Assembly (NCBI GenBank): GCA_000828835.1
Contig: AP014633.1
Location: 1,054,001-1,118,000 of the forward strand
Source: Thioploca ingrica
GTDB lineage: Bacteria > Pseudomonadota > Gammaproteobacteria > Beggiatoales > Beggiatoaceae
Direction of reading: 5' to 3'
Length of the DNA: 64,000 nt
The notes beneath the pieces are model-generated. The model saw only the letters and a program-made list of their open reading frames with translations. It was not told where the DNA came from and made no database searches. Below are positions 25,359 through 34,879 of this stretch, one piece after another. Position numbers and translations under genes: made by a program. Numbering within the stretch: the first letter of the stretch is position 1; the number at the start of each line of letters is the position of its first letter.

Positions 25359-25552
25359 TAAATTTCTTGGCTTAAATACGATTTTATTTCTTCTGGTGAA
25401 AGTGTTTCGAGATAAAGTTCTACCGCTTCTTTGATATTGAGGTTAATTTCCTCAAACGTCTCGCCTTGACTTTGGCAACCGGGCAATTCAGGACAATAAG
25501 CATAATAGCCCCATTCATCTTTTTCAATAACAATGCTGACTTTTCGGTTCAT
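25268..25552 (-). CDS. hicB: HicB-type antitoxin with altered C-terminus
   Basis: About 94 residues from ATG at 25552 (AAAGGA about 6 nt upstream); the frame also extends 18 codons further into a repeat. The HicB domain is intact: YYAYCPELPGCQSQGETFEE, NIKEAVELYLETLSPEEIK. After about residue 75 the protein reads through the hicA remnant in the wrong frame, giving a foreign tail. The tail replaces the usual end and any DNA-binding part. It could still bind a HicA elsewhere. Confidence 0.8.
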   Translation of the reverse strand: MNRKVSIVIEKDEWGYYAYCPELPGCQSQGETFEEINLNIKEAVELYLETLSPEEIKSYLSQEIYTITMEKVISVWLSPFILEKPYIPKLLNKY

Positions 25553-25570
25553 GGTTGTTCCTTTAGCCTT

Positions 25571-25613
25571 GTCGGGTGTGCACCGCACACCCATCATTAT
25601 CGTCATTTATGAT
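25571..25613. repeat. GGTGTGCACCG repeat, copy 3 (upstream of hicB)
   Basis: GTCGGGTGTGCACCGCACAC and following CCATCATTATCGTCATT match the copies flanking the toxin-antitoxin pair at 22035 and 22590. It lies just before the hicB start. Confidence 0.85.
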
Positions 25614-25658
25614 AAGTTAGCCTCGCTCAATTCGCACCACGTGAACGGCAACGATGAG

Positions 25659-26261
25659 TTAGACATTCTTTTCTGCCAGAGAAAAAATATAATCTAGCCC
25701 GCCCAATAATTTTGGTAAATCATCTATCGACAAACTTTCAGTATTTTTAGTAAGCCGATTGGCGGTTAATACCCCAAACTCCCAGTACTTTCCATCGGTA
25801 ACTATCCCATAAATGGGTAATTGAGTATTATCATTGAGCTTTTGTGAGGCAATCAATTGAGCTAAACATTGTGCCCAACCTTGCTCAAAATCATTTTTCT
25901 TGGCTTCAGCAACAATAAGCAAGGGGCATTCAAGAACTGTTTTTCCCAGTGCCGATCTTTTAGAAACGATATAATCGGGTGTTCCATTGAGATCGGCATC
26001 ATAATTAATTGATTTTTGAACCCATAAAGACAACTTTAAAGACACTTTTTTATAAACTTCTCTCAGCAGCGGCAAGATAATCAGTTCACACCGCGCCGCC
26101 TCAGAGGAGAAAACATCTAAGGTTTTAATATTGAACTCAATTTCATCAATAAATTGCGTGGATATTTGAGCAACATTTTTTTCTACGAACCGAGCTTCAT
26201 CATATTTTATTTGATATTCGGTTTGTACTTGAGAGATAGTTTTATAATCACTAAATGACAT
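25659..26261 (-). CDS. PD-(D/E)XK nuclease-fold protein beside McrB-like ATPase
   Basis: 200 residues from ATG at 26261 (GGAGAG upstream); a start 13 codons earlier is less likely. The nuclease core is visible: Asp96 in LNGTPDYIVS, Glu119-x-Lys121 in LLIVAEAKKND, then the helix QGWAQCLAQL, with Glu59 as a possible first-helix acid. Such proteins resemble the N-terminal domain of type I restriction subunits and many defence nucleases. The gene lies 75 bp downstream of an McrB-like ATPase on the same strand, so the two may form a restriction-type pair. The gap contains a hairpin. Confidence 0.78.
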   Translation of the reverse strand: MSFSDYKTISQVQTEYQIKYDEARFVEKNVAQISTQFIDEIEFNIKTLDVFSSEAARCELIILPLLREVYKKVSLKLSLWVQKSINYDADLNGTPDYIVSKRSALGKTVLECPLLIVAEAKKNDFEQGWAQCLAQLIASQKLNDNTQLPIYGIVTDGKYWEFGVLTANRLTKNTESLSIDDLPKLLGGLDYIFSLAEKNV

Positions 26262-26290
26262 AATGGTTTCTCTCCGTATTAAAACTAAGC

Positions 26291-26312
26291 GGGCAGACAC
26301 ACGGATCTGCCC
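26291..26312. repeat. Hairpin between ATPase and nuclease genes
   Basis: GGGCAGA/TCTGCCC with an 8-nt loop. It may attenuate transcription or protect mRNA between the two genes, or be another REP-like insertion. Confidence 0.55.
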
Positions 26313-26336
26313 CTACATTAGCCGCTATTACTGAAA

Positions 26337-28127
26337 TTACGCTTGAATAATATCTCGACCGTCTTTTAAAGCCTCTGTCCAACTATTAACCAGATTGGCA
26401 CAGCGACGCAAATATTTACCATAATTTTCCGTCCATTCCTCTAAACCTTGCATCAGGCTATCATTACCGGGATCACCTACCATGAGTCTAACTTTCGTCA
26501 GTACTTGTTGGATTAAGACAATGTCTAAAGCATCCCAAGTGCTATTCATATCCAGTGTTTGCATATTGTCTAGACAGCGTTTTAATGATTCAGCCGCTCG
26601 TAAGGAAAACATTGCGTTTTTATATTTGAGCAACGCATCTAATTCTTCGATTGACATGATTTGTTTTTCCTCTAAATCGAGTTTAGCGCGATCTAAAGTA
26701 GTTCTGGGTTCCAAAGATAATTCCACGATGGAAGTCCGATCTAACACGCGCGGTGATAAGGATAAAGTCGTATGATCATTATTGATAGTAGCTATAAAGC
26801 GAAGTGCCGGTGAAATTAATACTTTGCTGGTATTGTTAGAAACACCGCGGATACTTTTACCTCCCAATTCAATCATCCGTAATTTTTCTTGTTCTTCCGG
26901 ATATTGAGAACGGACTAAAATATCCGCAAACCAGTATTCGGGTTGACTCAAATTAAATTCTTCAAAAATAACGACATAAGTACGTTTATCATTTTTTCGC
27001 CAAGCCGTTTCGGCTTTACATAAAAATTTAGTAAAATCAGTCGGTTCAAATTCATTACTAATGGGATTAACATAACCTAATAAATCTTCTCGACCTCGCC
27101 AAGTTGAACCCACTGACACAATCAATTTACGTTCATAATCATCAATTAAATCAATTGCTAAACTACTTTTGCCTACGCCAGGACTGCCGGTGAGGATAAG
27201 AATATTTTTGGTGAATGAAGCCGCCATGACCGCATCTAAAACTTCCTTACTATAAATCGTTTTGATTTTTTCTTTAGTCGCTTCTTTTTCTATAATGGGA
27301 TAAGTCGGACTCAAGGTACCATTTTTTATCGGTTTATGGGTAGTAATGACCGTGGTGGTAATTGGTTTTTTGATATCTAAATTTTTTAATCCTTCAAAAG
27401 GGCCTCTTAACGGTATCACTGCGGTGGGACTCCGATTAACACTATAAGTATGTACCATGGTTTGCTGTATTTTTAACGCATCTTCTCGAGCGAGTTCAAA
27501 CCATTCTTGCAAATGTGCATGAAAATTTTCAAAACGTTCAGCATCTTGAGGCATGGTCCAATTCGGGTGAGGACTAGAGGCTTGCTCAGCCGCTTTTTCG
27601 AACATATTTTCTACGGCCACCCGATTGACTTCTTTAAGATAAACTCCACCAATAATACTTTTATAATAAACTGTCAAAATATAAGGCTGTTGAAATCGAG
27701 TCCAACCATCTAAATAAGGCTCTATTTTCCATAACGTCTTAAATTCATTAATTTTTTGTGGAGAAACACTTTTAACGCGATAGGCACCAAATACATAATC
27801 TTTTGGTCTCATGTTAATATCACTAATTCCACGAGGTTCTTGAAAACGTTTACCCCAAAACAGTAAAATTTGATTGTTTAAAGCATCGGGGTAAGGTTCT
27901 AATAACCACCCAATTCCTAAGTCATCGATTAAACAATAGGGATTGGCTTCTTCAAAAATATGGATATGATAACAACGTGGATCACCTTGTTGACAATAGT
28001 CGGTACGAAATTGTTGTTTGGCAGAACAATTCCAGGTTTCAGCATTTTTACAAATACTGCCATCCCACCCGCGCCGGTGAGAATTAATGGTGCAACCTAA
28101 AGCGTTGCCAACCGTAATAAAACTCAT
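26337..28127 (-). CDS. McrB-like AAA ATPase with Cys/His-rich N-terminus
   Basis: 596 residues. Residues 1-65 hold six cysteines (12, 26, 34, 45, 52, 65) and several histidines, suggesting a metal- or ligand-binding module; 66-170 is beta-rich, somewhat like a modified-base reader. The AAA domain (about 290-480) has Walker A GSPGVGKSS (314-322), Walker B YVVIFEEFNLSQPEYWF (384-400), the McrB/MoxR-type GSTWRGREDLLGYVNP and a sensor FIATINNDHTT with an arginine-finger context LSPRVLDRTS. McrB uses GTP; this may use ATP. Paired with the downstream nuclease it suggests a modification- or phage-sensing restriction system. The N-terminal domain was not recognised. Confidence 0.8.
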   Translation of the reverse strand: MSFITVGNALGCTINSHRRGWDGSICKNAETWNCSAKQQFRTDYCQQGDPRCYHIHIFEEANPYCLIDDLGIGWLLEPYPDALNNQILLFWGKRFQEPRGISDINMRPKDYVFGAYRVKSVSPQKINEFKTLWKIEPYLDGWTRFQQPYILTVYYKSIIGGVYLKEVNRVAVENMFEKAAEQASSPHPNWTMPQDAERFENFHAHLQEWFELAREDALKIQQTMVHTYSVNRSPTAVIPLRGPFEGLKNLDIKKPITTTVITTHKPIKNGTLSPTYPIIEKEATKEKIKTIYSKEVLDAVMAASFTKNILILTGSPGVGKSSLAIDLIDDYERKLIVSVGSTWRGREDLLGYVNPISNEFEPTDFTKFLCKAETAWRKNDKRTYVVIFEEFNLSQPEYWFADILVRSQYPEEQEKLRMIELGGKSIRGVSNNTSKVLISPALRFIATINNDHTTLSLSPRVLDRTSIVELSLEPRTTLDRAKLDLEEKQIMSIEELDALLKYKNAMFSLRAAESLKRCLDNMQTLDMNSTWDALDIVLIQQVLTKVRLMVGDPGNDSLMQGLEEWTENYGKYLRRCANLVNSWTEALKDGRDIIQA

Positions 28128-28620
28128 AAAATTTAATTTCCTCTTTCTAAGTTGTTGAAAATAGGCGTGTCAATAAGGAATCATTTCCACTTAAGTTATC
28201 GTGATCCCCTACCAAGACGCTAGACGTTAAGGTGTGCTTGTTGATAGTATTGGCAAGCGGAATGATTTGAATTGTTAAACAGCTTATCAAAAAAGTGACA
28301 TTGATGGGGGAGAGATTTCGGTATAACCGAGTTTATAATTGAAATCTCTTGTAAAATCGACTATCACCATTTTTATCATAACCATCGTGGCGTATCAATA
28401 AATGGAGTTAAACGGAGTTTATTCACCCGCCCAGGTTTAAATTGATGAAATAGCTGGTTGAGCTTGCTAACATAATGAACCTGGCAAGTAACAACCCAGA
28501 TAAGTTGTTAATAGACTTCATTTCTAAACATGACCGCGATTACGAGGGTAACAGCGGGCGATGGCTAGAAAATCTTCAACTGGATAGATTGAAATATTTT
28601 TTTATTAGGAGGAATAATAC
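28128..28620. other. Intergenic region, divergent promoters likely
   Basis: About 490 bases between the McrB-like gene and the SCP2 gene, which point away from each other. It contains a fragment (near 28205-28226, GACGCTAGACGTTAAGGTG) like one at 14774-14790. A 58-codon frame at 28475-28651 lacks a ribosome-binding site and overlaps the next gene, so I do not call it. No RNA gene recognised. Confidence 0.5.
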
Positions 28621-29022
28621 ATGGCGGAATTATTTTCAGATGCTTGGATGAAGAGCTACATGACCGAATGGAATAATGAACCGGAATTATCGGATGCATT
28701 AGCTAAAATTAATTTCAATTCCAGAATTGCTTATGGATTTGATAAAGAAGATCAACCCCGAGCGGTTATCACTATCGAAAATGGGAAAGCGACTGCAGCG
28801 GGTAGTTATAACGGTGAAGAGTTGAATTGGGATTTACGTGCTTCCGCAGAAAATTGGCAAAAATGGATAGACAAGGGTATTGGCATGGCGAGTTTAGGCA
28901 TGGCTTATGTCGGTGGTAAACTAAAATTCAAAACGGGGGATTATGGTGCTATGATCAAGGATCCGCGTATGGCAAGCCCGTTTGTCAAAAGTTTTACGGT
29001 CATGGGACGTGTTAAAGCCTAG
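28621..29022 (+). CDS. SCP2 sterol-transfer-fold protein
   Basis: 133 residues. The pattern fits the SCP2 fold of small lipid-binding proteins: VITIENGKATAAGSY, DLRASAENWQKWIDKG and the conserved GGKLKFKTGDYGAMIKDP. An ideal AGGAGG lies 8 nt before the ATG. Bacterial SCP2 proteins bind acyl chains or act in quinone and lipid handling. It stands alone upstream of the RND genes and no specific role is evident. Confidence 0.8.
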   Translation: MAELFSDAWMKSYMTEWNNEPELSDALAKINFNSRIAYGFDKEDQPRAVITIENGKATAAGSYNGEELNWDLRASAENWQKWIDKGIGMASLGMAYVGGKLKFKTGDYGAMIKDPRMASPFVKSFTVMGRVKA

Positions 29023-29141
29023 CTGAAAAGCGAGCCGATGTCAGTACCGGTATTCCCGGTAATTCATTGTAAAGAGGGGATGATTGTAGCCATTTAGCTC
29101 AATCAGTCCCTTCCTACTAACTTAAGGTCAAATGTAAAAGC

Positions 29142-30335
29142 ATGGTGAAACAAGTTATTAAAATAACTGCTTTGGTTGGGATGTCCTCGTACCTGTGTCT
29201 CACAACCGCTACAGAAATGGTAGGAGAGTATTATGAAGTACATACCCACGAGGTGAGCCCACCGGTGAGTGTGAGTGGTACAGTGATCCCGAAGAAAGAA
29301 GTCACCTTATCAGCACAATTACCCGGACGCGTGGAACTGATTGCTGGCGAAGAAGGTGATGCCTTTAGTGAAAGTACGGTATTAGTCGCTTTGGATGATA
29401 GAGAATTGCTGGCACAGCGACGTGCTGCCATTGCGGATTGGAGAAATGCTCAAGCGACATTACGCAATGCCGGCATCCAATATTCTCGCGAATATCGGTC
29501 CCCGGATTCACCCGAAAAAGCACCCGGAGGGATGGGTTTGCCTCATCTATTTGATCAATTTGTGACCAAACCACTGAGCGATTTGCTGAGTGAAAGTGAT
29601 GATTCACTCGATCGCAACGCTAACCTTTATCGTTATGGCACTCAGGTTGAACAGGCACAGGGAACGCTTATGCAAGCACAATCGCGGATTGAACAAATTG
29701 ATGCTAAGTTACGTGATGCCGAAAGTCAAGCACCCTTTGATGGCGTTATCACTAAAAAATTAGTCGAAGTGGGAGATACCGTGCAACCCGGTCAACCCTT
29801 ACTGCAGTTTGCTGACATCGAACATTTGCAATTGGAAGTCGATGTGCCCGCTCGGTTAGTTAGTGCTCTCAAAGTGGGAAAAACCGTTACGGCTAAACTG
29901 GATGTCTTAAGCAAACGCGTTAATGTGACCGTCGCCCGAATTTTTCCGGTCGCGGATCGACAACGTCATACCGTCAAGGTTAAATTGGATCTTTCTTTGG
30001 ACACCGATGAGCAAAAATATATCAGTCCAGGTCAATATGCCCAAATTGATATTCCTGATATCAAAGCCGCCGGTCAACAGAAATTACTCTTAGTGCCAAC
30101 GGCAGCGGTTGACCAAGGCAGTAGCTTACCGAGTATTTGTGTTGCCAAGGGTAATAATCAATATGAAACCCGTTTAGTTAGACTCGGTCAAACGATGAGT
30201 TCTTCACAAGTGGGTGAGATTAACCCTCGGTTTCGTGAGCATGAATTTATAAGTATTCTCAGCGGGTTAAAAGAAGGTGATCAAATTGTGGTGACTGATT
30301 CATCCAAACCAACACCTTGTGTAACCCAACATTGA
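29142..30335 (+). CDS. RND efflux periplasmic adaptor
   Basis: 397 residues. A signal-like N-terminus (about 1-24) is followed by the biotinyl-lipoyl half-motif (SVSGTVIPKKEVTLSAQLPG), a helical hairpin with an unusual Pro/Gly-rich insert (SPDSPEKAPGGMGLPHL), the second lipoyl half (APFDGVITKKLVEVGDTV), then the beta-barrel and membrane-proximal domains. Adaptors of this class link an RND pump to an outer-membrane channel. The permease follows 36 bp downstream; no TolC-type gene is nearby, so the channel is encoded elsewhere. Confidence 0.9.
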   Translation: MVKQVIKITALVGMSSYLCLTTATEMVGEYYEVHTHEVSPPVSVSGTVIPKKEVTLSAQLPGRVELIAGEEGDAFSESTVLVALDDRELLAQRRAAIADWRNAQATLRNAGIQYSREYRSPDSPEKAPGGMGLPHLFDQFVTKPLSDLLSESDDSLDRNANLYRYGTQVEQAQGTLMQAQSRIEQIDAKLRDAESQAPFDGVITKKLVEVGDTVQPGQPLLQFADIEHLQLEVDVPARLVSALKVGKTVTAKLDVLSKRVNVTVARIFPVADRQRHTVKVKLDLSLDTDEQKYISPGQYAQIDIPDIKAAGQQKLLLVPTAAVDQGSSLPSICVAKGNNQYETRLVRLGQTMSSSQVGEINPRFREHEFISILSGLKEGDQIVVTDSSKPTPCVTQH

Positions 30336-30371
30336 TTAACTCCTACTTCCCAATTCTCATCAAGATTCCAC

Positions 30372-33300
30372 ATGACTGAGCAATATTCTCCGACGGAAAA
30401 TTCGCCACAACATTTAGGCGTGGCTGGGAAAATGGCGCAAGCATTTATTCATTCTCCCCTATCGCCACTTATTTTCTTTGCCATGTTATTCATGGGTATT
30501 ATGGGCTTAATTTTTACGCCTCGACAAGAAGATCCGCAAATTTCAGTACCCATGATTGATATTTTTATTCAATATCCCGGCGCCTCAGCACAACAAGTGG
30601 CTAAGATGGCGATTGATCCTTTAGAACGGATTATGAGTGAAATTCCCGGTGTTAAACATGTGTATTCCGCAGCGGAACGTGGTCAAGGTCTCGTTACCGT
30701 GCGGTTTGACGTGGGCGAAGACTTGGGTATATCTATCGTTAAAGTCCATGATAAATTGCAATCCAATCTGGATAAAATGCCACCTGGCGTATTGCCACCA
30801 CTCGTGAAACCCAAAGGAATTGATGATGTGCCGGTAGTGACCTTAACTTTATGGTCAGAAGATGTTGATGATGGCGCATTACGCACCCTGGCTTTTGAAG
30901 TTATGCAACAACTGAAAGGGATTCCTAATACGGGTCAAAGTTTTGTGGTTGGTGGACGTGCTGAGCAGGTATTAATCGAACTGAAACCGGAGCGATTATC
31001 TGGTTTTGGCATCAGTCTTGGACAAGTGGCTCAAACGATACAAACAGCCAATAGTGAATATAATGCCGGCTATGTGGAAACAAATAATACCCACTACACG
31101 GTTTATACCGGTAAATTTTTAAGCAATGCCTATGAAATAGGACAACTGGTCGTGGGGACTTATCAAAATGCACCGATCTATGTACGTGATGTGGCTAATG
31201 TTTCCCAAGGTCCGGAGAAAGAACCGAATCAAATCGTTAATTATTTCTCTGGTCCAGCTTACGGTTATAAGCAAAAACAGTTAGATCCACAACTTATCTT
31301 GCCTATCGCTAATGGTGCACCGGCAGTGACCATTGCCATTGCCAAAAAAATTGGTACCAATGGAGTAACCGTTGCCAATGCCATTTTAGAACGTATCGAA
31401 ACCCTAAAGAAAACAGTCATTCCTGATAATGTTCAGGTTGAAGTGACGCGTAATTATGGTGAAACGGCAAATGATAAGGTCAATGACTTAATTAAAAAAT
31501 TATTTATTGCTACCGGTGCCGTGACCATCCTCGTGTTGTGGTGGTTAGGTTGGCGTCCAGCACTGGTGGTGACGATTGTAATTCCGGTCGTGATTTTAAT
31601 TACAGTGTTCTCTGCTTGGATTTTAGGTTTCACCATTGATCGGGTGAGTTTATTTGCGTTAATATTCTCTATCGGTATTTTAGTTGATGATGCGATTGTC
31701 GTTATAGAAAATATTTATCGTCGTTGGTTACTGAAAGGTGAGACGGACACTTCAACTGCCGTTGATGCCGTGCGCGAAGTGGGTAATCCAACTATTTTAG
31801 CGACTTTTACGGTGGTAGCGGCTTTATTACCTATGGGGTTTGTCTCTGGCATGATGGGACCTTACATGTTACCGATCCCCATCTTGGGTTCAGTAGCGAT
31901 GGTCTTTTCTTTGTTTGCCGCTTTCGTATTTACACCTTGGTTAGCGATGCATTTTAAACCCTCATTAGCAGCCCTCCAAAAAGCAGAACATCAAGAACAT
32001 AAATCGAATGAAAGGTGGGAAAGACGTTATCGTAAAGTTTTGCCTCCTTTATTTACGAATCGCTTGTTAGGCTGGGGATTTTTGCTGTTACTGATTGTTA
32101 GCTTTGCTGCTGCTTGTTCCATGTTTTATTTCAAATCAGTTGAAGTCAAAATGTTACCCTTGGATAAGAAGCCAGAATTCAATGTGTTTATTGACATGCC
32201 AGAAGGAACCGCGCTGCCGGTAACCGCCAATTTGACTTATCAACTCGCCAACAGACTACGTCAAGAACCCGATTTTCCAGAAGTCATTGCGTTACAAACT
32301 TATGTCGGTACTTCACAACCATTTGATTTTAATGGCATGGTTCGCCATTATTATTTGCGCAACCGGGCTTGGCACGCTGATATTCATGTGCAACTCCAAA
32401 AACATAAATGCCATTTTCCTTTTATACCTTGCTTATTTGAAAAACACCACCGCAGCAGTCATGAAATCGCAGTCCAAGCTCGAAGAACCTTAAATGATTT
32501 CATCAAAGGTGAATTAAAGAGTCCGGCTAAAATTACAATTGTGGAGATGCCTCCCGGTCCGCCGGTGTTACAAGCGATGGTAGCAGAAGTCTATGGTCCA
32601 GATGACAAAACTCGCTGGGAAGTCGCACAAAAAATAACCCAAGCCTTTCAAAAGGCTGAAATTGTCAAAGACGTAGACAATTATATGATCGAGCCTTATG
32701 AGTTTTGGCGGTTTGAAGTTGACACCGAAAAAGCGGTACGACGGGGTATTTCGGTCGACACCATTAATCAAAATTTAATGATGGCACTGGGTGGTTTCAA
32801 GCTTGGCGATATTAAAGAAGGTCACCACTTAGAACCTACCTATATCATTATCCAAGTACCACTGATGTACCGTGCCCAACTGAGTCGCTTATATGATTTA
32901 CCGATTCCTTCGCAAAATGGAGGCATTGTGCCACTCACTGAGTTAGGACATTTTGTAAAAGATAAGCAAGAGCCGATTTATTATCAAAAAGATTTGCGTC
33001 CCGTTGAATACGTGGTCGGTGATTCAGTAGGCATTTACGACGAGGTCAAAAATAGTTACAGCTTAAGTGCACCGATTTATGGCATGTTAGAAGTAGAAAG
33101 CCTGTTAAAAGATTATGAGACGCCTGATGGTATTAACCTGATTAAAACCGGATGTCATTCCTTCTCTTTTCTCGCTTACTGTGACCGATTTATTGGTCCA
33201 CCGCCAATCGGAAAATCTGGTTTTGAATGGAGTGGCGAATGGACTGTCACTTATGAAACTTTCCGTGATATGGGATTAGCATTCTGTGTGGCTATGGTGT

Positions 33301-34640
33301 TGATTTACATTTTAGTAGTCTGGTTATTTGGCAACTTTATTGTCCCGGCGATCATTATGGTACCGATTCCACTTACTTTATTAGGTATTATTCCGGGTCA
33401 CTGGTTCTTAGACGCCGAATTCACCGCGACTTCAATGATAGGTTGGATTGCTTTGGCTGGCATTATTGTGCGTAATTCCATCTTATTAGTCGATTACTCT
33501 ATCCATGAAATTCAAAAAGGTACCCCGATTCAAGACGCCGTTATCTTAGCTTGTAAAACGCGGACGCGACCCATTTTAATCACCGCTCTCGCTTTAGTCG
33601 CGGGATCAAGTGTGATTATTGTTGACCCCATTTTCCAGGGTATGGCTATTTCTTTGCTATCTGGTGTATTAGTTTCTACCCTATTAACTTTGATTGTTAT
33701 TCCGTTAGGATGTTTAAGTATCGGTCCTAATGCTCTGTGTGCAACCGCTGGAAATGGTCATGGTGATCTGCCACCACCTACTGCTGCCCACTTTGCTACT
33801 TACCAACCAGCCACCTCTCAGCCTCCGGCAATGCCTTTATGGTTACGTTTGTGGATAGTGGTTATCAGTGTCATTCTCTGGATCATTAATGCAGTGAAGA
33901 TGGTTTATTACCTCATCCGCGCTATCTTCATTATTATTTTTAGTATTATTTCCAGTGTATTGGATGGATTAATCCGGAAAAATCCGCCACCAACGCCTTC
34001 GCCAACAACACCGACAAAAACACCACCAACCTCACCACCACCTCCGGTTATGACGCCAAGTCAGACGACTGGAAGGGCAGAACTGGGTGTTACATCATCT
34101 TTATCTTCTGCTATGGCGGCAGAACCCAGTACGACTAGGGTCACGCTATCACCAGAAGCAGCGGTAAATTCGATGACCTTGGTTGTTGTCGATACACCCT
34201 CTCGTGAGTTAACGACCTTGGCTTCGGCGACAGTTAATCCTCAGATATCAACCACTGAAAAAGAAATTATTGTTTCAGCTCAATTAGTTACCACTCCGGT
34301 GCAATCTGCTTCCACTGACGAGATAAATCGTGATCAGCCTATAGAAAAACCAACACCACTGAGTTTGGAAACCACACTAAGCAGTGAAGTAACGCCTTCT
34401 GAAGAAGAGGAATTGACTGATAACCAAGCTGACCAAGACCCCACTTTGGTTATTACTACAAGCGAAACCACTTCGCGTCAGGAAACGCCACCCACCGCTG
34501 CTGCTAAACAAACGACTTCCAGAGCATCCAAAAAGAAAGCGACTACTCGTCGTGGTATTCAGCTAAAAACTGATCTGGTAACACAATATAAACCGGAGAA
34601 ATCTGATAACGGTAACGATGATTCCAATAAATCTGATTAG
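30372..34640 (+). CDS. RND efflux permease with long C-terminal extension
   Basis: 1422 residues, about 300-350 more than a normal HAE-1/AcrB-type pump. The pump core (about 25-1125) has the expected first helix, porter domains (QYPGASAQQVAKMAIDPLE), the helix-4 motif GILVDDAIVVIENIYR with its paired aspartates, and the second half ending near IPLGCLSIGPNA. After that come an extra hydrophobic pair of helices (about 1155-1210) and a Thr/Ser/Pro-rich tail ending basic and Asn/Asp-rich, presumably cytoplasmic. Porter loops contain odd cysteine-bearing inserts (KHKCHFPFIPCLFEKHH). Substrate unknown. It is co-transcribed with its adaptor. Confidence 0.9.
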   Translation: MTEQYSPTENSPQHLGVAGKMAQAFIHSPLSPLIFFAMLFMGIMGLIFTPRQEDPQISVPMIDIFIQYPGASAQQVAKMAIDPLERIMSEIPGVKHVYSAAERGQGLVTVRFDVGEDLGISIVKVHDKLQSNLDKMPPGVLPPLVKPKGIDDVPVVTLTLWSEDVDDGALRTLAFEVMQQLKGIPNTGQSFVVGGRAEQVLIELKPERLSGFGISLGQVAQTIQTANSEYNAGYVETNNTHYTVYTGKFLSNAYEIGQLVVGTYQNAPIYVRDVANVSQGPEKEPNQIVNYFSGPAYGYKQKQLDPQLILPIANGAPAVTIAIAKKIGTNGVTVANAILERIETLKKTVIPDNVQVEVTRNYGETANDKVNDLIKKLFIATGAVTILVLWWLGWRPALVVTIVIPVVILITVFSAWILGFTIDRVSLFALIFSIGILVDDAIVVIENIYRRWLLKGETDTSTAVDAVREVGNPTILATFTVVAALLPMGFVSGMMGPYMLPIPILGSVAMVFSLFAAFVFTPWLAMHFKPSLAALQKAEHQEHKSNERWERRYRKVLPPLFTNRLLGWGFLLLLIVSFAAACSMFYFKSVEVKMLPLDKKPEFNVFIDMPEGTALPVTANLTYQLANRLRQEPDFPEVIALQTYVGTSQPFDFNGMVRHYYLRNRAWHADIHVQLQKHKCHFPFIPCLFEKHHRSSHEIAVQARRTLNDFIKGELKSPAKITIVEMPPGPPVLQAMVAEVYGPDDKTRWEVAQKITQAFQKAEIVKDVDNYMIEPYEFWRFEVDTEKAVRRGISVDTINQNLMMALGGFKLGDIKEGHHLEPTYIIIQVPLMYRAQLSRLYDLPIPSQNGGIVPLTELGHFVKDKQEPIYYQKDLRPVEYVVGDSVGIYDEVKNSYSLSAPIYGMLEVESLLKDYETPDGINLIKTGCHSFSFLAYCDRFIGPPPIGKSGFEWSGEWTVTYETFRDMGLAFCVAMVLIYILVVWLFGNFIVPAIIMVPIPLTLLGIIPGHWFLDAEFTATSMIGWIALAGIIVRNSILLVDYSIHEIQKGTPIQDAVILACKTRTRPILITALALVAGSSVIIVDPIFQGMAISLLSGVLVSTLLTLIVIPLGCLSIGPNALCATAGNGHGDLPPPTAAHFATYQPATSQPPAMPLWLRLWIVVISVILWIINAVKMVYYLIRAIFIIIFSIISSVLDGLIRKNPPPTPSPTTPTKTPPTSPPPPVMTPSQTTGRAELGVTSSLSSAMAAEPSTTRVTLSPEAAVNSMTLVVVDTPSRELTTLASATVNPQISTTEKEIIVSAQLVTTPVQSASTDEINRDQPIEKPTPLSLETTLSSEVTPSEEEELTDNQADQDPTLVITTSETTSRQETPPTAAAKQTTSRASKKKATTRRGIQLKTDLVTQYKPEKSDNGNDDSNKSD

Positions 34641-34684
34641 AGTTAGGTTAGCTGTTACCCCAATACTTCCTTATCGTCTCCTCG

Positions 34685-34706
34685 TTTCCACGCATCAGCG
34701 TGGAAA
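34685..34706. repeat. Hairpin after RND permease
   Basis: TTTCCACGC/GCGTGGAAA, perfect 9-bp stem, loop ATCA, 44 bp downstream of the permease stop. There is no T-run. It could protect the 3' end of the transcript or be another dispersed palindrome. Further on (34815-34860) are GTTATCAG and GTTAAC direct and inverted repeats. Confidence 0.6.
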
Positions 34707-34879
34707 TGCGTGTGAAAGGGGGGAATTCTTAACTAAATGGCAATGACGCTAGCATGTGGGAGCGAGAAAGGTATTTATTCCCCAATTTCACAAAGGCATA
34801 ATATCTGCTTTGAACAGTTATCAGTTATCAGTAAATATCAAATTGTTAACTGTTAACAAACTAAAAGGATAAGTAAACG

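Noticed and set aside
28475-28651. 58-codon plus-strand frame before the SCP2 gene
   Set aside because: No ribosome-binding site, and it overlaps the well-supported SCP2 start; its end translates that gene's own AGGAGG site.
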